Assembly (NCBI GenBank): GCA_037179515.1
Contig: JAXCGZ010015112.1
Location: 72,001-136,000 of the forward strand
DNA length: 64,000 nucleotides
Source: Halocaridina rubra
Lineage: Eukaryota > Arthropoda > Malacostraca > Decapoda > Atyidae
Direction: 5' to 3'
The notes beneath the pieces are model-generated. The model was not told where the DNA came from. It saw only the letters and a list, made by a program, of their open reading frames with translations, and ran no database searches. The position numbers and the translations under genes were made by a program. This document shows, one piece after another, positions 1 through 12,129 of the stretch (positions are counted from its first letter, which is position 1; every line of letters begins with the position of its first letter).

Positions 1-8
1 CTCAAAAC

Positions 9-232
9 ACGGGCTAGTACAGTGGTAACGCGCTGGCCTCGCATTCGCAAGGTCGACAGATCGGTTCCCGTTCAGGACCGAGAGTTTAAGCTGTTTACTG
101 GGAAGGTTACCACTGTGATTGGACACCACACTGGGGGGTTGGGGCTTGCACCAGCTGAAGCCCGCCAGAGCAGGGGCGATGCCTCTGATAGGAGGGCTAA
201 AACCGCAAACTTTAAACTTTAACTTTTTTAAC
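9..232 (+). repeat. tRNA-derived SINE (family S2)
   Basis: The first ~60 bases resemble a tRNA head: an A-box-like TAGTACAGTGGTAACGCG and a B-box-like region near 60-70 (CGGTTCCCG). A non-tRNA body follows and ends in an A/T-rich tail near 220-232. It differs from the abundant S1 SINE. I see no coding sense in the open frame that crosses it. Confidence 0.5.
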
Positions 233-370
233 CACTGTGCTACTGATGGCCCCACTAATACATCATAATATTATAAACAGGCCTCACCTAAAAGTTTACT
301 GAAATACAAGACTATATATATATTAATAACACTGAACTGGTAACATACAGTCTAAAATGGTAGGAAAAGC

Positions 371-568
<198 letters not shown>

Positions 569-1882
569 TATTGAAAATATCAGATGAAATATACAAAAAT
601 ATAGATAATAAGAAAATATCATTGCTACTACTACTCGATCTTTCTAAAGCTTTTGATAGTGTACACCATACCATTCTATTAGAAAAATGCAAAAAAATGA
701 ACATTGACCCAAGCTGGTTCGAGAACTATTTAAAAAACCGCTACCAGTCAGTCAGAATAAAAGATGTAGTTTCAAGTCGCAAGAAGGTATTGTTTGGGGT
801 CCCTCAGGGATCGATCCTAGGACCTATACTTTTTCTAATATATGTAAACGATCTAGTAAAATATTTACCTAACTGTTATGTCATTCAATATGCTGACGAT
901 ACTCAAATCTTAATTGAAGGAGAAATTAATGATTTAGAAAATATTATTCGTAGAGCAGAAGAAATTTTGTATATGGCTAAACGTTACTTTCTAAAAAATG
1001 GTCTGTTACTTAATGAAACTAAAACCCAATCTATTCTTATCGGATCCAGACAATTATTATCAGAAGTTGATGACAATCTTCATATAAATTTTAACGGTAA
1101 TATCATTAAGCCAATGAACTCGGTAAAGAACCTAGGTGTCTATTTTGACCGTTACATGAATTTTGAAATGCATATAGATGAAATTTATAAAAAAGTAATG
1201 GGTACTCTAATATATCTAAATAGGGTAAAAGACTCATTTGAAACATCAACTCGTATAATAATTGTCCAGTCCTTAGCTATAAGTTTAATTAATTACTGTC
1301 TCAAAGTTTGGGGATGTACAAATAAGACTCAATTACAAAGAATACAAAAGTTACAAAACTTTGCAGCACGAGTGGCTGTTGGCAATGTAAGAAAATACGA
1401 GCACATCTCTCCTGTTTTAAAAGATCTAGAATGGATAAAGATTAGAGATAAATATGTTTTTGATATATGTACCTTTGTTTTTAATATACTAAGAAACAAT
1501 CTTCCTGATTGCTTGTATAATTTTTCTACAGTAAGCTCAGTTACCGGGTTAACTACCCGTAAAGGGGAAGATTTATTAGTACGAAGGTCTAAAACTGATA
1601 TTGGCTCAAAAGATATAAACATTCGTGGACCTCATTTATATAATCAGCTTCCCAGAGAACTAAAAAATGCTGGTTCAGTGTATACTTTTAAATATAATCT
1701 TAAGAAGTTACTCTTAAAGGAAGATTTTACTTGTAATTTTTAATAGTACACTCATCTTTATGATTTGTTTGTTTTAGTATGTCTATATCGTACACCACAG
1801 ATGTCTATCTGGAATATATATGCATCTTATTTGAATACCCAATGTACTTTGGAAATAAAGATTTATTATTATTATTATTATT
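569..1882 (+). mobile_element. 5'-truncated CR1/L2-group non-LTR retrotransposon
   Basis: This is the 3' part of a LINE. It holds one uninterrupted reverse-transcriptase frame (571-1743), a short 3' UTR with AATAAA near 1851-1856, and an (ATT)n tail at about 1863-1882. Flanks are the two halves of a 274-bp repeat unit, with ATTAAA on both sides as a likely target-site duplication, although the ATT tail makes its exact length ambiguous. The clean ORF suggests a recent insertion. The family call (CR1/L2 or Daphne-like) rests on RT motifs and the repeat tail; a Jockey-group relative is possible. Confidence 0.8.
571..1743 (+). CDS. Reverse transcriptase fragment of the LINE at 569-1882
   Basis: The frame encodes about 390 residues covering the RT palm and thumb and the C-terminal LINE region. 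Visible RT motifs are DLSKAFDSVHH (first catalytic Asp), FGVPQGSILGPILFLIYVND, and the catalytic QYADDTQI. A C-terminal segment RIQKLQNFAARV and a GPHLYNQLPRELK motif are typical of CR1/L2-group ORF2 proteins. The N-terminal part of RT and the endonuclease are missing because the copy is 5'-truncated. The frame opens on TTG, not ATG, so this is unlikely to be translated as an independent protein. Confidence 0.8.
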   Translation: MKISDEIYKNIDNKKISLLLLLDLSKAFDSVHHTILLEKCKKMNIDPSWFENYLKNRYQSVRIKDVVSSRKKVLFGVPQGSILGPILFLIYVNDLVKYLPNCYVIQYADDTQILIEGEINDLENIIRRAEEILYMAKRYFLKNGLLLNETKTQSILIGSRQLLSEVDDNLHINFNGNIIKPMNSVKNLGVYFDRYMNFEMHIDEIYKKVMGTLIYLNRVKDSFETSTRIIIVQSLAISLINYCLKVWGCTNKTQLQRIQKLQNFAARVAVGNVRKYEHISPVLKDLEWIKIRDKYVFDICTFVFNILRNNLPDCLYNFSTVSSVTGLTTRKGEDLLVRRSKTDIGSKDINIRGPHLYNQLPRELKNAGSVYTFKYNLKKLLLKEDFTCNF

Positions 1883-3020
<1,138 letters not shown>

Positions 3021-3277
3021 GGTAAAACAATGGAATATAAAGCAAGAACTACGAACAGATCATGAATGAACTACACAGCGCAGGCACCAATGCAGAACTG
3101 AGAACGGGTGAGTGGAACATGTGGTGGCTAGGCCAACACATGCTTGTTCGTGGGTTGGGGTAAAATTTTGTTCAAGGGTTGGTTTGTTCGTGGGTGCAGG
3201 CATTCGTGGTTTGGGGTCACCACTATGTATGTATATATGAATTTTTTTTTTTTTCACATATGTAATGTGCTTAATTG

Positions 3278-3391
<114 letters not shown>

Positions 3392-3474
3392 GTTCCTTTT
3401 ATGCGCGATTTTTTTATCCACAAAATTGCAATAACGCCCCCGAAAAATAATAGTAAAAAATTCGAATTTCGCGG

Positions 3475-3587
<113 letters not shown>

Positions 3588-3659
3588 AATAAGCGCCCAC
3601 GGACGCTTTTTCCACGAGTACAAATAGGATTACGATAAGAAAAGATCATCATCATAATA

Positions 3660-4112
3660 CATTATATATACACCCAACCTACCTCTGTCATATGTCTATC
3701 TAATCTACATTTAAAGATGTCTAAGGTATTGGCATTTATTATCCTACTAGGAATACTCTACGGTATTACCAAGCCAATTTTCACCCATTTCCTCTCTGAA
3801 CCTAAATTTATCAAGCTTAAATCCATTACCCATTACGAGTTCTGGTTTGATCATGAATTTTTAAAACTTTATTAATATCACCCTTGTTTATCCCTTTAAA
3901 CCATTAACACACCTCAATCATATCCGCCCCTAACTCTGCGCCTCTCTAGAGAATGTAGATTAAGTTTTTTTAATCTGTCATATGGTAGATTTAAGCATTG
4001 CATAATTAATTCCTTTTTCGTGTTTTTAGTCTTGCTTTGGTTATTTACAATTTTTATTTTATCTTTGTTTACATTTGCAGATAAAGGTTCGTTCTCCTGC
4101 ATCCTCCTCCTC
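3660..4112 (-). mobile_element. CR1-like LINE, degraded ORF2 C-terminus and 3' end
   Basis: Minus-strand translation gives LPYDRLKKLNLHSLERRRVR, then after frameshifts GFKLDKFRFREEMGENWLGN and ANTLDIFKCRLDRHM. These are the C-terminal blocks of CR1-like reverse-transcriptase proteins in their usual order. Stops and frameshifts show the copy is dead. Confidence 0.7.
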
Positions 4113-5139
<1,027 letters not shown>

Positions 5140-5335
5140 AATCTAATACATAAAAATAGTTAAAGTACACTAAACAGTATTGGTTACATTTACTACTGTG
5201 GTTGATTTGCATCTGGAAAACTAGAAATTTATTAATTAATAATATATTAATTTACTGGCCTCTTGCTGTAACGGCGGAACGACTTAAAACAGGAACACCC
5301 TGTATATTTGAATATAACATGTCAAATTCACTGCA

Positions 5336-5442
5336 AGGGGCCACAGTAGCTCAGTGGTAGAGAATGCAAGTCAGGATGCAACAAATGCAGAATTGATCCC
5401 ACTGTGGGGAATTAGGAAGGGCATCCAGCCTTCGTCACTCAG
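5336..5442 (+). repeat. tRNA-derived SINE S1 (head and core)
   Basis: The head GCCACAGTAGCTCAGTGGTAG (A box) is followed by ATTGATCCCACTGTGGGGAA and AGGAAGGGCATCCAGCC, the S1 signature. At about 5440 it changes abruptly into the RTE-like 3' repeat on the opposite strand. Confidence 0.8.
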
Positions 5443-5650
5443 CTCCTTGAGGTTAAAGGGTTGCCACATCTCCCTCCTTGGGTCACCCACAAGGTAGATT
5501 GGCAAGGGTATTCTACAATGAGACCTGACAGCAGGAGCTGGTTTACCCCCACTGCTTCCTCACATGGCAACTCCCTTCACACCTGCCCATCACAGTTCAC
5601 TGAGCTACCAGGTGAGAGATATCCCTTTGGGCCGTATCAAAATTTTAAAC
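5443..5650 (-). repeat. 3'-end fragment of the RTE-like LINE family, minus strand
   Basis: The stretch is the reverse complement of the segment that ends the RTE-like element at 16430-16640 and recurs at 17560-17812. It includes the equivalents of CCCAAGGAGCTGA and AACTGTGATGGGCAGGTG. Confidence 0.75.
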
Positions 5651-5691
5651 AGAATTCATTACCAAGAATGAGTACTTATAACTACTTAAGT

Positions 5692-5917
5692 CAGTGGTTC
5701 TTAACCTTTTTCAGTATATGCACCCCTTTCAAATCAGCAGTCAGTTCTCGCACCCCTCCCTGATTGCTGAAGCAAAAAGTTTTTTTTTTTTTCAGGAAAA
5801 ATATAATGCGTATATAAAAATATATTTTGCTTTAATTATTCATAGGCATCCTCGCACCCCTTAGGAACCGGCCTTGCACCCCTGAGGGGTGCAAACACCC
5901 CTGGTTAAGAATCACTG
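5692..5917. mobile_element. hAT-type MITE with 8-bp target-site duplication
   Basis: A 226-bp element begins CAGTGGTTCTTAACC and ends GGTTAAGAATCACTG, giving near-perfect terminal inverted repeats. It is flanked by the identical octamer ACTTAAGT (5684-5691 and 5918-5925). CAGTG termini and an 8-bp duplication are hallmarks of the hAT superfamily. There is no transposase, so it is non-autonomous. Confidence 0.92.
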
Positions 5918-6124
5918 ACTTAAGTGGTCCTTTTACTTATCATTACTTACTTAAGTGGTCTTGGTTTTATATCTTTTTCTCCATCCAAATCAACACCTTT
6001 CATTTTCAAAGCGGCTATTTCTAATAACATCTTTCGCTCCCTGTCGATACTTTCTATTTCTTCTAAGCTGAAAATGGAGACTTTTCTTAATATAGCTACC
6101 TTAAATGCTGATACGGTGTGGTCA

Positions 6125-6420
6125 TGTGCTGAAGAGGAAAGAAAAGCATGTTAGGAAAAGGCTGTTAAGGATAGAGCTGCCAGGCATGAAGGGGAGAGGT
6201 ATGTTGGGAGAAGCTGTTAAAGATAGAGCTGCCAGGTAGGTAGGGGAGAGGTAGGCTAAAGAGGAGGTTCATAGATGTGGTGAGGAAGTAAGTGAGGGTG
6301 TGTGATATGATGGAGCATATAAAAAAAAAAAAAAAAAAAAAGAAGAAGAAGAAGAAGAAGAAGAAGAAGAAGAAGAAGAAGAAGAAGAAGAAGAAGAAGA
6401 AGAAGAAGAAGAAGAAGAAG
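6125..6420 (+). mobile_element. RTE-like ORF C-terminal scrap, poly(A) and (GAA)n
   Basis: Reading 6135-6310 with frameshifts gives KRLLRIELPGMKGRGRP and RFIDVVRE, the GRPxxRxxDxVRE block common at the C-terminus of RTE-like polymerases. A poly(A) run (about 6319-6340) and a (GAA)n tract to 6420 follow, resembling a retroposon tail. Confidence 0.5.
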
Positions 6421-6569
6421 ATTCATTGCACACCTTAAAAAAACTCATGTTCAGTAAGAGTAATTTTTACCTTTAATATAACAAATCAAAAAAAGAAATG
6501 AACAATGTATTATCAAGTACAAAATAAAAGAGATCTAACAAGAACTTACAGAAGAAGTGCAACACATAC

Positions 6570-6742
6570 CTGTCATACACAAATTTTTTCACAAGTGTGG
6601 TGTAATAATTTCTTCTGACGTCTTCATCAGTGCTTGGAGATTGATTAGCCTTTTTCAGTTCTGACAGACGGTCTCGTATGGCTTGTTTATCTTTAAATCT
6701 TCGAATTTTTGCATCACGCAGGTGTGTCATACGTTGTGCTTC
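6570..6742 (-). CDS. IGBP1: IGBP1 exon 3
   Basis: The exon has 57 codons plus two bases, with acceptor AAATAG before GAAGCACAA and donor GTATGT at 6569-6564. It encodes EAQRMTHLRDAKIRRF and the following basic helix. The next exon must start with one base and was not found between 1 and 6560. Confidence 0.88.
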
Positions 6743-9700
6743 CTATTTATTGAAATTTAAAGAAAAGTCTAACTGAATTGCAAATCATGACATTGTATTG
6801 CATAATCATTACCATCTATCCTTACCAAGTTGCTCCCCATGCTGTTGCCATCTGGTTTAGAGGTGCTGCTGACTTTCTCCAGCTGGGCATGTTGCTTGGC
6901 TTATAATAATAATAATAATTATTATTATTAATCCCCTACAAGGGTCAAGTGTTAAGCCCAGTAGAAAGCCATGTTCTCTTGTAAGAGCTTGGATATGACA
7001 TATGGGACATATTTTGAGCATGGTTTTCTAACACCAAAAAGATGGACATACCTATATAAAAATTACAGCTTTTAGTCACTAAATATGTAACTCATCTCTA
7101 AATGATGCAGAGAGCTTGAACATTAAAGATTAAATATCTCTCATGAAAGTCACGGAGTCTGACTAAATATTTATCATACAGCCAGAGCCTAAGCCCCCTC
7201 TCAAATTATGTGGACTCGGTGATCGCCAGGCAATAGCTGAATCATCAGGTAGACCCACAGGAAATCAGTCCCCCCCAAAAATGCCCACTTTCATCAGTAA
7301 GGACATGAGAGTGAAAGCTAATTCAACCCTGGGCCAGGATCTAACCTGTGGCCAATATATTACAAGCCCCAGATGCTACCACTGCACCACAATTTTGATC
7401 AACAAAATTTGAAAATATTTTTTATAGCTCACAAATACACTGAAGGAAAGGATTCTGTGGGATATAATACAACCCTTACTAGCAATACGCCAAAATATCA
7501 GCATTCTTGCCCCCTGAGATAGGGGCAAGAATACTTTCTCCATGCTCCCCTGCATATCGTAAAAGTCTACTAAATGGGGCGGAGCAAGAGGACTGGTAAT
7601 CTCATTGCATTATCTTCCAGAATAGAGTCAAGGTATTATGCTATGACTCAGCAACCCCCCTTATAAAAAGGGAGAATATGGCTTTAGTATATAAGTAGAT
7701 CAGCATTAAAGTGTTTACTGCAGTAGTGCAGTGGTTAGAACAATTAACTTGAGAAGTGACAAACCTTATCTCTCCAGCTCCAACAGGTCTGTGTCCACCT
7801 CACTTCCAATAAGGATTCAAAATATTAAAAAATTCTATATTAGCTTTAAATAGATAAGGTTTATGTTTCTGTACATACCTCTGGTGTAGGCATTCCTTGC
7901 TTGGGAGCTCTTATGGTTTTTGTTAATTTCTTATCATCTTCATCTTCATCCTGGCTGGAAACTTTTTCAGTTTTTGGCAATTCGATATCTGTAATGCCAT
8001 ACTGCTTACACCGTCCCATGAAGTCTCTGAAGTAAATGCTTGCTATACGTAAAACTTCAAGTCTGTCAAGATCTGTTCGTTTTGTGGTAAATATGCCCAG
8101 GAGGACAGGAAGCAAGAGGAACTTTATGGAAGATGTTGGTAGATCTTCCAAGTTCTCATTACTACTAAAAACTCCAAGTTCTGAAACAACTACAGTCGTC
8201 TTCACGAGGCCATCCACGGCTTCTTTCACCTTTTTCTACAAGCAATAAAAGGACAAATCAGTATTAAAATGTCAGTTATATATGGTTTACATACCAATTA
8301 TAAGGGCTTTTCCCTCTATCATTTCCTCTATGCTAAACACCATAAAAATATATTCTTATATTTAATATTCACTTGAAAGGGGACCACAGTGGCCAAAGGG
8401 TCAGAGTGCTTCATTAAGGAGTTAATAGACCTGCGATTGAGCCCAACCTGTGGTGATAGGAAGGGCATTTAGCTTTAATTTCTATCACATTCAGTCTGCG
8501 TCTACCTCCATATTGAGGCCTTATAATGAGACATAAAATGAGGATTACATTTATATAATGCACTTGTAAAAGGGACAATGATGCCCTAATCATCCTTACA
8601 AAGGATACAATATTGTTGTTGGAAAAAAAAAAAGATGGAGAAAACTATCATTTTTGGATACACAACGCCTTCTTCCAGACTCGGTGTTCTTCCATCCTGT
8701 ATATTTCATAAAGTTCTTGGGGCTTGTTTAACTACCGTAATTACACACACAGACATCTTCATCTGAACCCTTTGTGGACAAGAGTTCACAAATTATGACC
8801 ACTGGCTCTTCCTGGCATTGAGAATTGGAACTCAGTCATGATTACTTACGCAGTCAGGAATTTTCGTATTTCGGTTGGTGGGAATATTCAAATATCATAC
8901 TAAACACAGACCCGGAAAATAGGAATAGACAAATATCATATTATTCACAGAGCTTGTGGAAATGTGAAAACACCTCATGGTTAGGATTCCACAAATATAC
9001 AAACTCTATGTCTACCAGATGGAAAGTTCAAATCCCACAGTGGAACACCTACAGTTTAGCGGGTCATACCAATGTTCAAAACCTACCAATAGCTGGCGAT
9101 AGGCTCTGACTAGAGAACTGGCGGATGAATACACAACAAAAATGGTGACAATAGGCATACGAAACAATTTTTTACCATCCTAACTAAAAATATTTACCTA
9201 ACCTCTTAGCCAGGGGGGCTTTGCCCCCCTGGGATCCCCCATCTTACTATCCTAACTAAAAATACTTACCTAACCTTCAATGGAACTGCTTACCTGAGTG
9301 GAGGGATGACGTCGTTGAGCGGCATGGCCCGCTAAACTGTAAACTACCCAAAAATACTCACTTAACCTTCAGTCGAACTACTTACCTGAGTGGAGGGATG
9401 AGGTCGTTGAGCGACACGCCCAGCTAAACTGTAAAGTACCTCCCACGTTAATGGTTAGCATTCGAACAAAATCCCCACTACACAATAGCTCCTTGAACAA
9501 AACCTCATCCTTACAAGTTAGGTTAATTCAGGTGGGGACTATGTCCAGTTGGGTGGGAGTTTTGTCTTTGGCTTTTATGCAGGTTAAAAAGGGGTGGATT
9601 TTTTGTCTGTGGGGTTAATGTCTGGTACGAGTAAGATTTATGTCCAGTAGGAGTGAGATTTTGTTTGTGGGGGTTTATGTTTGGTAGGTGTGATGTCTGT

Positions 9701-10590
9701 CCATGGGGTTTATATTAGGTAGGAGTGAGTTTTGGGTATTAAGATTTGGTAAAATTGCATTATAGGACCACGTCTATTTTCCAATTGAAATAAATTTTTT
9801 TGGGTAGTTTTTTTTATGTGTTTTGCACGAATCTGAGCTTTATTTTTACCGGAAAACGGTAATTTTTTTTGTGATATCCCCTACCACAATCTAGGAGATC
9901 CCATTAGGACTTTAGGGTTTTAGGTGGGGATAGGCCTAGGCCTATTACAAAAAAGTAACACCTCTTGAAGTTATCTCTTAACCAGGGGGCTCTTAGCCAG
10001 GAAGGCTTTAACCTAACCTAACCTAACTCAGTGCGCGATTTGAAACTGAGTAACGGGCGGCTACAGCAACTCATCACTTACCAGAAACCCCGTGATTTTT
10101 AACTAACGGTCAATTTTACAGAGTGAAGGACTAATTTCCGGAGCAAATGAAGGTCAGATTCGCTTAAAACACATAAAAAAAAAAAACTAGCAGAAAACCT
10201 TTATTTCAACTGGAAAACAGAGGTGGTCCTATAATGCAATAATACCTTCATTTTATGCATCCTTTCATAACCTACAAAAGAGACTGGAGTCACCACTTCC
10301 TGAAATGCACCGCACTGATGTAATAACGCCCAAATTCACCCTATTAGCTTCTTCTAAAAGCAGAAGGTAAAAACTCGGTTTACGCAGCCCCCCATAATTC
10401 GTGTCACATCAGACTGAAATTCTTTCCTCTTCTCTTCTCACTCTCAATCACAATTAGGTCATCACACTAAACCTAAATAACTCACATGATATTCATCCGA
10501 GTTTGTGGGTAATGACGAATTACAGATTTCTTCATATTCCTTCACATATTTGTCGACTAATAAAGAAACGGTCGGATAATCTTCTTCCAT
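6570..10590 (-). CDS. IGBP1: IGBP1/Tap42 (alpha4) PP2A-binding protein, 5' three exons (partial)
   Basis: IGBP1/Tap42 binds catalytic subunits of PP2A-type phosphatases and stabilises them in the cytosol. Three exons join in frame: 10590-10486 (residues 1-35), 8235-7879 (36-154) and 6742-6570 (155-211 plus two bases). Introns are GT-AG and phase 0, then phase 0; the last visible donor is phase 2. The product is helical and shows family landmarks: DLPTSSIKFLLLPVLLG, ITDIELPK, and the Arg/Lys-rich RDAKIRRFKDKQAIRDRL. An acidic linker (SSQDEDEDD) sits before exon 3. The C-terminal half, including the conserved region that follows, is not in the window. I chose the Met at 10590 by similarity in length and acidity to family N-termini; the frame is open upstream to 10734. 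Confidence 0.87.
7165..7405 (-). repeat. tRNA-derived SINE (family S3), minus strand, in IGBP1 intron 2
   Basis: The minus strand starts with a tRNA-like head, ATTGTGGTGCAGTGGTAGC (A box) and GGTTAGATCC (B box). The body matches, in opposite orientation, the sequence at about 44385-44605. Two similar copies with the same head define a family distinct from S1. Confidence 0.65.
7716..7815 (+). repeat. SINE S1 copy in IGBP1 intron 2
   Basis: The head GTAGTGCAGTGGTTAGAAC is joined to the S1 body CTCCAGCTCCAACAGGTCTG by an internal deletion. Confidence 0.65.
7879..8235 (-). CDS. IGBP1: IGBP1 exon 2
   Basis: The exon has 119 codons, with acceptor TTGTAG before AAAAAGGTG and donor GTATGT (7878-7873). 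It encodes the main TPR-like helical body, including the ELPK block and the acidic DEDEDD stretch. Confidence 0.9.
8381..8545 (+). repeat. SINE S1 copy in IGBP1 intron 1
   Basis: The degraded tRNA-like head GGGACCACAGTGGCC is followed by AGGAAGGGCATTTAGC and a diverged S1 tail. Confidence 0.65.
8546..9110. other. IGBP1 intron 1 sequence, nothing recognised
   Basis: A 94-codon open frame at 8825-9109 has no recognisable domain and lies inside the intron. I do not support it as a gene. Confidence 0.5.
9254..9442. repeat. Two tandem copies of a ~95-bp sequence
   Basis: Both halves carry CTTACCTGAGTGGAGGGATG, then GTCGTTGAGCG and CTAAACTGTAAA. The copies differ at scattered positions. A small hairpin, CCAGGGGGGCTTTGCCCCCCTGG, lies just upstream near 9210. 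Confidence 0.8.
9748..10246. mobile_element. MITE-like element with ~90-bp inverted terminal repeats
   Basis: The left end TTGCATTATAGGACCAC and its continuation (9748-9840) are repeated in inverted orientation at 10150-10246. Both arms include AAT/TTTCAACTGGAAAA-like and TATGTGTTTT blocks. Small indels separate the arms. I see no clear target-site duplication, so the superfamily is open. Confidence 0.75.
10009..10027 (-). repeat. Short TTAGG telomere-type run (CCTAA strand)
   Basis: Nearly four units of AACCT are present, the complement of the arthropod telomere repeat TTAGG, inside the MITE-like element. This short a run may be chance. Confidence 0.4.
10486..10590 (-). CDS. IGBP1: IGBP1 exon 1 (coding part)
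   Basis: The exon encodes 35 residues starting MEEDYPTVSLLVDKYVKEYE. It ends with CAT before a consensus donor GTGAGT (10485-10480), phase 0. The 2.25-kb intron that follows holds SINE and MITE sequence. Confidence 0.8.
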
Positions 10591-10890
10591 TTTCGTATTC
10601 AGTATGCTTTTCGGACTTATGTTCAGTCGTAGCGCGGAAGTATCACTATTTTCAATCGTCAATTTGTTATAATAATTGTAACTTCGGGTGGAAGGTGTGA
10701 GTAAATACCACATGCGAGGCATTCCATGATACAACTTACCAGAATCTTAACAAATGCAATTCTGTCTTCAGTGGTGCCACAATTGAAATAAATTAACTTA
10801 ATTGTAGGTTTTGCAAGGTTTCTCGTTTCTAGAGTTATTTTTGTATTTGAAAAAATTATTGCACATAATACGTCATTCAAGTACATAAAT

Positions 10891-11397
10891 CAAGAAACAT
10901 TGAAATAAGCTTTGAAGCAAAAGATTTAAGTCTTTGCGAGACGTACCACACAGGCATGTACATACAGTTGCAGGCATTACCCACAACCTACTGCATATAT
11001 ATTATTAAATATACCATAGCTTACTATTGACAATTTAATTAATAGAGAAAACCTGAAAATTACTAATGCGCACTATGGTATTAGTCAGGTACATGAGACG
11101 GAACTATATCATGTATGAATTTTAGTAATAGCTTCTAATACTGCATTGTGATGTAATTGCTTGTTACCTACTTTTGTTTACGGGAAAGAGCCCTATTGGG
11201 CTTGTAACCGGAAATGCATATCTATAGCATCGTAAAGGGAGCGCATGCTTTCTCAATAAATATAAAGATGGTCATAGAGCTTATGGACTAATAAAATAAT
11301 ATACATAACTTATTTTTGTTGTTTTGAAATTACAGACCAGAAGTTACCAATCAAGTTTTACGAGATCTGTTATCCACTAATTTAGTGAGTGATTACC
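10891..11397. other. Upstream flank of IGBP1, nothing recognised
   Basis: No supported gene. A GGGAAAGAGCCC fragment near 11183 resembles the 3' end of the CR1-like family seen just downstream. Confidence 0.4.
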
Positions 11398-11640
11398 TAA
11401 TTGTGTTTACGGGAAAGAGCCCAAAGCTCGTATCTTCCCGTCTCCTCATCGGTTCCATTTTATACTTAGTCATACTTATCATACCTGTCCTTAAAACTAT
11501 GGATTGAGATAGCATTAACTACCTCCTCGCTTAGCGAATTCCAGTTATCAACTACTCTTACACTGAAAAAGTATTTTCTTACATCCTGCAAAGAAGTTTT
11601 CTTACGAAGCTTCAAACTATGACCTCTAGTTCTAGAGCCA
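11398..11640 (-). mobile_element. CR1-like 3'-end fragment, minus strand
   Basis: The reverse complement matches the last ~240 bp of the CR1-like element at 55160-58440, from TCTAGAACTAGAGGTCATAG to the GGAAAGAGCCC 3' UTR. It faces the plus-strand copy that begins about 50 bp further on. Confidence 0.85.
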
Positions 11641-11689
11641 GCGCGCGCGCGCGTGTGTTTAAACCTTACCTTTGACGTTTGTTTTTCGA

Positions 11690-12050
11690 CTCCCGCTCCG
11701 TCACTCGAAGCTAGAAGATTGAGGGGGGATATGGTAACAGTCTTTATATTCCTTGATGGTTATGACAGGGTGGATGGGGATCGATATTTTGATATGGCTG
11801 TCACTAGAACTAAGGGTCATAGTTTGAAGCCTCGTAAGAAAACTTCTTTGGAGGATGTAAGGAAGTACTTTTTTAGTGTAAGAGTAGTTGATAATTGGAA
11901 TTCGCTAAGCGAGGAGGTAGTTAATGCTAACTCAATCCATAGTTTTAAGGACAAGTATGATAAGTATCACTAAGTACAAAATGGAACCCATCAGGAGACG
12001 TAAAGTTACAAGCTTGATGCTCTTTCCTGTAAGTACAATTAGGTAATTAT
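11690..12050 (+). mobile_element. CR1-like 3'-end fragment, plus strand
   Basis: This copy encodes LEARRLRGDMVTVF through [15 protein letters not shown] and stops at 11971-11973, followed by the family 3' UTR ending in CAATTAGGTAATT. A GC/GT-rich tract (11641-11658) separates it from the inverted copy. Confidence 0.85.
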
Positions 12051-12129
12051 CTTAAACTAATATTACAGTCTTAAACTCTAAACTAATATTACAGTCTTAA
12101 ACTCTATAATATTCAGTGATTGTCATTTC

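Noticed and set aside
6904..6932. (AAT)n/(ATT)n palindrome as a regulatory hairpin
   Set aside because: A simple A/T triplet run that is self-complementary by chance; no positional reason to assign function.
8825..9109. 94-codon ORF inside IGBP1 intron 1
   Set aside because: No domain, no relation to a family I know, and it lies in a repeat-rich intron.
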